From assembly GCA_005888335.1 (NCBI GenBank), contig VAWY01000103.1, positions 1 to 18,092 on the forward strand: DNA of 18,092 nt, read 5' to 3'. The notes below the pieces were generated by a model. That model was given only the letters and a program-made list of their open reading frames with translations. It was not told the DNA's origin and made no database searches. The DNA comes from Actinomycetota bacterium (GTDB lineage Bacteria > Actinomycetota > Thermoleophilia > Solirubrobacterales > Solirubrobacteraceae). A program made the translations under genes and the position numbers. Positions 14,094 through 18,092 of this stretch are shown in pieces. Every line of letters starts with the position of its first letter. Positions within the stretch are counted from its first letter, which is position 1.

Positions 14094-15298
14094 CGGAGCT
14101 CACCCCGCTCCAGACGGCGCACGAGGTCGTACGCGTCGTTGTGCGAGCGCAGCGTGTGGTCGAGCAGCGTGACGCGGCGGCGCGGCGGAACCTGCTCGGC
14201 GCTGACGCCCGAGACGTAGTTGCGCGAGTACAGCTCCACCCCCAGCGGGAGGTCGTAGGGCAGGCCGCGGAAGACGGTCACGTGCGCCTGGTTGTCGGTG
14301 CCGATGAAGTAGACCGCCTGCGTCGCCACGTAGAGGCCGATGAGGACCGGGACGAGGACGACGACCAGCGCGATCGCCGCCTTGGCGGCGCCCGGCATGC
14401 GGCGGCGGCGCGCCGGGGCAGGGGCCGCCCGCGCGCGCGGCCTGCGCGGCGTCGCGGGGGGCGGCGCCGCTTGGCGCTCCTTGTACTGGGCCGTCGCGAC
14501 GGCGCTGGCCACGTCCTGGGTCCGCGGCGCGGTGGGCCCGGCGGCGGTCGCCTGCTCGACGGCGGCTCGCGCGGCGCCGTCGATCTCCTCGACGCGGAAG
14601 AGGACGACGGTGATGTTGTCGCGCCCGCCCGCGTCGTTGGCCGCCGAGACGAGCGCCTGGCCCACGTCGGTCAGCGACCGCCCCGTGGTCAGCATGCGCT
14701 CGATCTGCGTCTCGTCGACCATCGAGGTCAGCCCGTCGGAGCACAGCAGGAAGACGTCGCCGTCGCGCAGCGCCACCGTCTGGCGATCGACCTCCACCAC
14801 CGGCTCGGGCCCGAGCGCGCGCGTGATGATCGACTTCTGCGGGTGCTCGGATGCCTCCTCGGCGGTGAGCTTGCCCTGGCGCAGCAGCTCCTCGACGAGC
14901 GAGTGGTCCTCGGTCAGCCGACGCAGCTCGCCGTCGCGCAGCAGGTACGCGCGCGAGTCGCCGACGTGCGCGATGGCCGCCTCGTCGGCGCCGACGTACA
15001 CCGCGGTGACCGTCGTCCCCATGCCCGCCTGGTTGGCGTCCGTGCGCGAGCGCTCGTGGATGCTCTCGTTGGCCTCCTCGATGCGAGCGGCGAGCAGCTC
15101 CTGCGGCGGGCCGCCGCCGTCCGGCAGCCCGCGCCCGAGCGTCTCGACGGCCATCCGCGAGGCGACCTCGCCGGCCTGCGCGCCGCCCATGCCGTCGGCG
15201 ACGGCGAACAGCGGCGCGCGGGCGTAGAGCGAGTCCTCGTTGCCCCGGCGCTGGCGCCCGGTATCGGTCTTGTGGAACTCCTCCGCCACGCGCAGCAT
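14090..15298 (-). CDS. pstP: PP2C-type Ser/Thr phosphatase PstP
   Basis: Encodes 402 residues. Metal-binding PPM motifs are in order: RRGNEDS (about 18-23), FAVADGMGG (about 31-39), HVGDSRAYLL, LLCSDGLTSM and GGRDNITVVL near 220. An Ala/Pro/Arg-rich linker leads to one transmembrane helix (about 300-322: AAIALVVVLVPVLIGLYV). An extracellular tail of about 80 residues follows (HVTVFRGLPYDLPLGVELY), as in mycobacterial PstP. It dephosphorylates PknB, PbpA-type and FHA partners. The ATG lies 13 nt after fhaB, and the stop overlaps the rodA TTG. Confidence 0.95.
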   Translation of the reverse strand: MLRVAEEFHKTDTGRQRRGNEDSLYARAPLFAVADGMGGAQAGEVASRMAVETLGRGLPDGGGPPQELLAARIEEANESIHERSRTDANQAGMGTTVTAVYVGADEAAIAHVGDSRAYLLRDGELRRLTEDHSLVEELLRQGKLTAEEASEHPQKSIITRALGPEPVVEVDRQTVALRDGDVFLLCSDGLTSMVDETQIERMLTTGRSLTDVGQALVSAANDAGGRDNITVVLFRVEEIDGAARAAVEQATAAGPTAPRTQDVASAVATAQYKERQAAPPPATPRRPRARAAPAPARRRRMPGAAKAAIALVVVLVPVLIGLYVATQAVYFIGTDNQAHVTVFRGLPYDLPLGVELYSRNYVSGVSAEQVPPRRRVTLLDHTLRSHNDAYDLVRRLERGELR

Positions 15299-15311
15299 CA
15301 GTGGACCACTC

Positions 15312-15782
15312 TCACCGGTCCTCGTACGTGAACTCGGAGTCCCCGATCCGGATGCGGTCGCCGCGGTGCAGCGGCTGGGGGCCCTGCAGCAGCTCCTCGT
15401 TGAGGTACGTGCCGTTGGTCGACCCGAGGTCCTCGAGGACGACGACCGAGCCCTGGCGGATCAGCCGCGCGTGGCTCGACGAGGCGAACGGGTCCTCGAG
15501 GCGGATCTCGGCGCCGTCGCCGCGGCCGAGGACGGCGCCCTCGCCGATGTCGTAGACCAGTCCGGGCCGGTGGCCGGGCGCGCGCTCGACGACGAGCTGG
15601 GGCTGGAGGTCGCCGTTGCCCGACGCGCCGTAGAGGCTCGTGGCCTCGGCCGGTGCGACCTCGCGCCCGCCGCGCTCGCTGGCGCGCAGGTCGCGCAGCG
15701 CGTTGCGCGAGACCCACAGCAGGAAGAGGTACAGGACGGCGAGGAAGCCGAACTTCAGGGCGACGGAGACGGGCTCGACCAC
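15312..15782 (-). CDS. fhaB: FHA-domain protein FhaB (FipA-like)
   Basis: Encodes 156 residues from a GTG at 15782, 7 nt after fhaA. An N-terminal transmembrane helix (about 8-28: LKFGFLAVLYLFLLWVSRNA) and a linker are followed by an FHA domain (about 78-154). Its phosphothreonine-binding residues are visible: GRGDGAEIRL, SSSHARL, DLGSTNGTYLN. It matches mycobacterial FhaB/FipA (Rv0019c), which is phosphorylated by the operon kinases and helps the division machinery. It should recruit phosphorylated partners to the membrane next to PstP and RodA. Confidence 0.92.
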   Translation of the reverse strand: MVEPVSVALKFGFLAVLYLFLLWVSRNALRDLRASERGGREVAPAEATSLYGASGNGDLQPQLVVERAPGHRPGLVYDIGEGAVLGRGDGAEIRLEDPFASSSHARLIRQGSVVVLEDLGSTNGTYLNEELLQGPQPLHRGDRIRIGDSEFTYEDR

Positions 15783-15789
15783 GGCGGCG

Positions 15790-16545
15790 CTACTCGGTCT
15801 CGAAGGTGGCGACCGCCGTCCCGAGCTCGAGGCGGTCCCCGGGTTCCAGCGGCTGGGCGGCGCCCGTCACCGCACGGCCGTTGACCCGCGTGCCGTTCGT
15901 CGAGCCCAGGTCGGCGATGGTCCAGCCCTGCGGCCCGGGGCGGATCTCGGCGTGGCGGCGCGAGACGTTGGCGTCGTCGACGACGACGTCGCACTCGCGC
16001 GAGCGCCCCAGCGTCGCGCCCTGGGCGCCGACGATGAAGCGCTTGCCGTCGAAGACCACCACGCCGCGGCCCGTGCGCGCGACGCGCGACTCGGCGAGCT
16101 GCTCGCTGACGCGGTCGGACGTGCTGTAGACCATCGTGTGGCCGTGGTCGGCCTGCTGGACGGTGCCCCCGGCCGACGGCCGGACGGTGCGCGCCTGGAT
16201 GCCGAACTCGCCGAGCTCGAGCGCCTCGTCGGTCCGGAACTCGATCACCGGGCGGCTGGCCAGCGCCAGGCGCTCGCGCCGGGCGTGCTCGAGCAGGTAG
16301 CCCGCCAGCTCGTCGATGACCTCCTGCTCGACGCCCTCGTAGCGACGGCGGTCCTCCGGGCTGAGGTACACGAGGTACTCGTTGGGCACGTACGTCCGGC
16401 TGACCGAGACGGTGCGGTGCTCGTCCATCTCCTTCGCGAGCTTGCGCGCGAGCTCGACCGGGCGCACCTCGGAGCGGAACACGCGTCCGAACGTGCCCTC
16501 TACGAGGTCGGCGAGTTTGCTCTCCAGGTTGCGAAGGACGCTCAT
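15790..16545 (-). CDS. fhaA: FhaA-type protein: DUF3662 domain plus FHA domain
   Basis: Encodes 251 residues. Residues about 1-115 match the FhaA N-terminal domain (DUF3662): MSVLRNLESKLADLVEG, FGRVFRSEVRPVELARKLAK, VPNEYLVYLSPEDRRRYEG. A short linker (shorter than in mycobacterial FhaA, about 530 residues) leads to a C-terminal FHA domain (about 165-248) with ATLGRSRECDVVV, VSRRHAEI and DLGSTNGTRVN. In mycobacteria FhaA binds the phosphorylated pseudokinase region of MurJ and regulates lipid II export. Its partner here could be one of the local kinases or a MurJ elsewhere. First gene of the conserved cluster after a 94-bp gap. Confidence 0.93.
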   Translation of the reverse strand: MSVLRNLESKLADLVEGTFGRVFRSEVRPVELARKLAKEMDEHRTVSVSRTYVPNEYLVYLSPEDRRRYEGVEQEVIDELAGYLLEHARRERLALASRPVIEFRTDEALELGEFGIQARTVRPSAGGTVQQADHGHTMVYSTSDRVSEQLAESRVARTGRGVVVFDGKRFIVGAQGATLGRSRECDVVVDDANVSRRHAEIRPGPQGWTIADLGSTNGTRVNGRAVTGAAQPLEPGDRLELGTAVATFETE

Positions 16546-16615
16546 GGTGGCACCGGCCCTACCCGGTCAGAACGGCCTCACCCGCTCGGAAGAAGCGGGG
16601 GCGGCGGCTGCGACC

Positions 16616-16643
16616 ATGCTAGTTCAGCCTCCCACGCCGTCAG
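16616..16643 (-). promoter_or_regulatory. Possible promoter of the fhaA-ddl operon
   Basis: On the - strand, CTGACG (16643-16638; 4/6 to TTGACA), a 16-bp spacer and TAGCAT (16621-16616; 4/6 to TATAAT) precede fhaA by about 70 bp. The -35 overlaps the stop of the upstream kinase gene. The rest of the gap (16546-16615) has a 6-bp hairpin at 16581-16599 (CCCGCT/AGCGGG) and nothing else recognised. Weak evidence. Confidence 0.3.
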
Positions 16644-18092
16644 ACACCGATCGGCCTCCGGGCGGCCCGCAGGACGAGCGCGAGCGCGCCCGCGACGATC
16701 GCTCCGGCGACGAGGCCGCGGGGCTCCGTCGGGGCCAGCGCGGCTTGCGTCGCGGCGGCCAGGCCGGCCGCCCAGGCCGTGGCGGCGACGGCGTCCGGCG
16801 CGGCACGGTGGCCGCGCACGAGCCAGGGCAGCAGCGCGGCCGCGACGGCGAAGGCGCCGGCCAGGGCGAGCGTCCGCGCGTCGAGCAGCGCCGGCAGCAC
16901 GTCGTCGACGGCGGGCCGCACGTGGTGCTGCCAGCGTTCCGCGTCCGGGAGCCCGGCGGGCGCGCCGCCGAGCAGGCGCCGGTCGAGCAGGGCCTCGGCG
17001 ACGACGAGCCACAGCGCGCCGAGGGCGCCGAGCCCGGCGCGGCGCGGCAGCGTCCTGGCCTGGCCGGCCAGCGCGCAGTAGCCCCCGGCCAGTCCGGCGA
17101 GCCCCAGCACGGGCGCGGCGGCGGGCAGCGACCACGCGGCGCGGCCGCGCGGGACAAGCACGGGGACGAGGGCCAAGGCGGGCGCGAGCACCAGCGCCGT
17201 CCCCGGCCGTCCGGCGGCGGCGAGCCAGACGACGAGCGCGGCGGCCGCCGCGAGCCACGCCAGGCCGGGGAGGAGCGCCACGGCGCCGGCCACGGCCGCC
17301 CCGGCCGCCGCGGGAGCGACCGGCGGCGTCGACGGCGCCAGCCCGGCGAGCGCCGCCGCGGCGAGCGCCCCGGCGCCGGCCCCGGCGGCCAGGCGGGCGG
17401 CCAGACGGGTCCCGGGGCGGCGCGCAGGCGCGAACGGATGCGCGTCGTGCTCAGCACCCCACGGGCGTTCGGGCGCGGGCTCGTCGGCGTGTCGCCACTC
17501 GCGAGGCGGCGCCGCCGCTTCGCCACGCTCGGCCCAGCCGCCACCCGGCGCCGCCGCTTCGCCCGGCTCCGGCCACACCCGCCCCGCGGAGGGCGGCGCC
17601 GCCGCATGCCGTCCACCCACGAGCAGCCGCGTCAGGCCGGTCACTCCCGCCTCGCCGACGACACCGGGCTCGTCGCTGAGCGCGGGTGAGGCCGCGGCAA
17701 GCGCGTCGCGCAGGCCGGCCGGCATCCCTCGGCGGCGCGGGTCGACCGCCACGGCGGCGTCGATCGCCGCGCACAGCCCCCGGGGCAGGTCGCGGCGGTA
17801 GCGGCCCACCGGCGGCAGCCGGTCGCCGATCCGGCGCGCCGTCTCGGCGGGCGTCGCTCCGCGGACCGGGTTGACGCCCGCGAGCCCCTCGTAGAGGACG
17901 AGGCCGAGCGCGTAGAGGTCGCTGGCCGCCGTCGCGCCGCGTCCCTCGGCCTGCTCGGGGGCCATGTAGGCGAGCGTCCCGAGCACATCGCCGGTCCGCG
18001 TCAGCGCGTCGTCGCCGACCACCCGGGCGATGCCGAAGTCGGTGAGCTTGGCCGCCGCGCCGCCCTCCTCGCGCGCCTCGGGGACGATCACG
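16640..18092 (-). CDS. Ser/Thr protein kinase with polytopic membrane C-terminus (5' end outside window)
   Basis: Partial: 484 codons are visible and the frame stays open at the window edge (the GTG at 18091 is an internal Val in the N-V-I-V that follows HRDxKPxN). Visible kinase parts are KLTDFGIARVVGDD, LGTLAYMAPEQAEG, SDLYALGLVLYE and the C-lobe up to about residue 135. A Pro/Gly/Ala linker with a 13-residue tandem repeat follows. Then, from about residue 230 to the end, there are roughly eight hydrophobic segments rich in Ala/Leu/Gly, so the kinase is anchored by a multi-pass domain, not one helix plus a sensor. Position just upstream of fhaA suggests it feeds the same pathway. It is a candidate functional stand-in for pknA, but its membrane domain is unlike PknA (inference). 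Confidence 0.85.
   Translation of the reverse strand, partial: VIVPEAREEGGAAAKLTDFGIARVVGDDALTRTGDVLGTLAYMAPEQAEGRGATAASDLYALGLVLYEGLAGVNPVRGATPAETARRIGDRLPPVGRYRRDLPRGLCAAIDAAVAVDPRRRGMPAGLRDALAAASPALSDEPGVVGEAGVTGLTRLLVGGRHAAAPPSAGRVWPEPGEAAAPGGGWAERGEAAAPPREWRHADEPAPERPWGAEHDAHPFAPARRPGTRLAARLAAGAGAGALAAAALAGLAPSTPPVAPAAAGAAVAGAVALLPGLAWLAAAAALVVWLAAAGRPGTALVLAPALALVPVLVPRGRAAWSLPAAAPVLGLAGLAGGYCALAGQARTLPRRAGLGALGALWLVVAEALLDRRLLGGAPAGLPDAERWQHHVRPAVDDVLPALLDARTLALAGAFAVAAALLPWLVRGHRAAPDAVAATAWAAGLAAATQAALAPTEPRGLVAGAIVAGALALVLRAARRPIGV
17508..17585 (-). repeat. Two-copy 39-bp (13-residue) coding repeat in the kinase linker
   Basis: GGCGCCGCCGCTTCGCC occurs at 17508-17524 and 17547-17563, period 39. 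It encodes WPEPGEAAAPGGG followed by WAERGEAAAPPRE in the linker between kinase and membrane parts. Probably a flexible spacer that changes length by slippage. Confidence 0.6.

Noticed and set aside
1..18092. CRISPR array, tRNA/rRNA, insertion sequence or prophage
   Set aside because: No spaced repeat arrays, tRNA-like folds, transposase or integrase reading frames were seen on either strand.

Overview
High-GC DNA with coding third positions almost all G or C, encoding a flagellum and chemotaxis system next to the actinobacterial fhaA-fhaB-pstP-rodA-pbpA-pknB wall and division cluster. This combination suggests a flagellated, deep-branching actinobacterium, most likely Thermoleophilia/Solirubrobacterales-like (Conexibacter, Patulibacter or Solirubrobacter type). 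That placement is inference from gene content and base composition only.

Region 1 (1-5609, + strand) is motility. csrA and a short flagellin come first. A 144-bp gap rich in hairpins follows, then a tight operon cheA - cheC - fliM - fliY - cheY in which neighbouring genes overlap by 4 nt (or 1 nt at fliY/cheY). CheA phosphorylates CheY, phospho-CheY acts on the FliM/FliY switch, and CheC and FliY carry CheC-type phosphatase motifs that would end the signal. Two things are odd. CheA stops right after its ATPase domain and has no CheW-like P5 domain. cheC is broken by an apparent one-base deletion near 2943.

Region 2 (5610-8218) is a transition zone. It holds a terminator-like hairpin, an unrecognised short reading frame with strong coding bias but no normal start codon, a DsbA-like thioredoxin-fold protein (- strand), and a divergent membrane Ser/Thr kinase whose extracellular part resembles the discoidin-like tail of mycobacterial MurJ.

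Region 3 (8219-18092, - strand) reads, in transcription order: a Ser/Thr kinase with a polytopic membrane tail (cut by the window edge), fhaA, fhaB, pstP, rodA/ftsW, pbpA, pknB with four PASTA repeats, and ddl. This is the mycobacterial-type phospho-signalling and peptidoglycan operon without a pknA. PknB would sense wall precursors and PstP reverse its phosphorylation. The FHA proteins would read phosphothreonine, RodA/PbpA polymerise and cross-link glycan, and Ddl make D-Ala-D-Ala.

The most unusual structure lies between pbpA and pknB: a 68-bp unit repeated twice in tandem. Each copy encodes the same 23-codon micro-ORF with its own start and stop. The chain pbpA/micro-ORF1/micro-ORF2/pknB is joined throughout by 4-nt stop/start overlaps (ATGA, ATGA, GTGA). 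The unit also contains palindromes centred on ACGAAGT. Related palindromes with different but still complementary arms occur about 10 kb away, between flagellin and cheA. No tRNA, rRNA, CRISPR array, transposase or integrase was seen.
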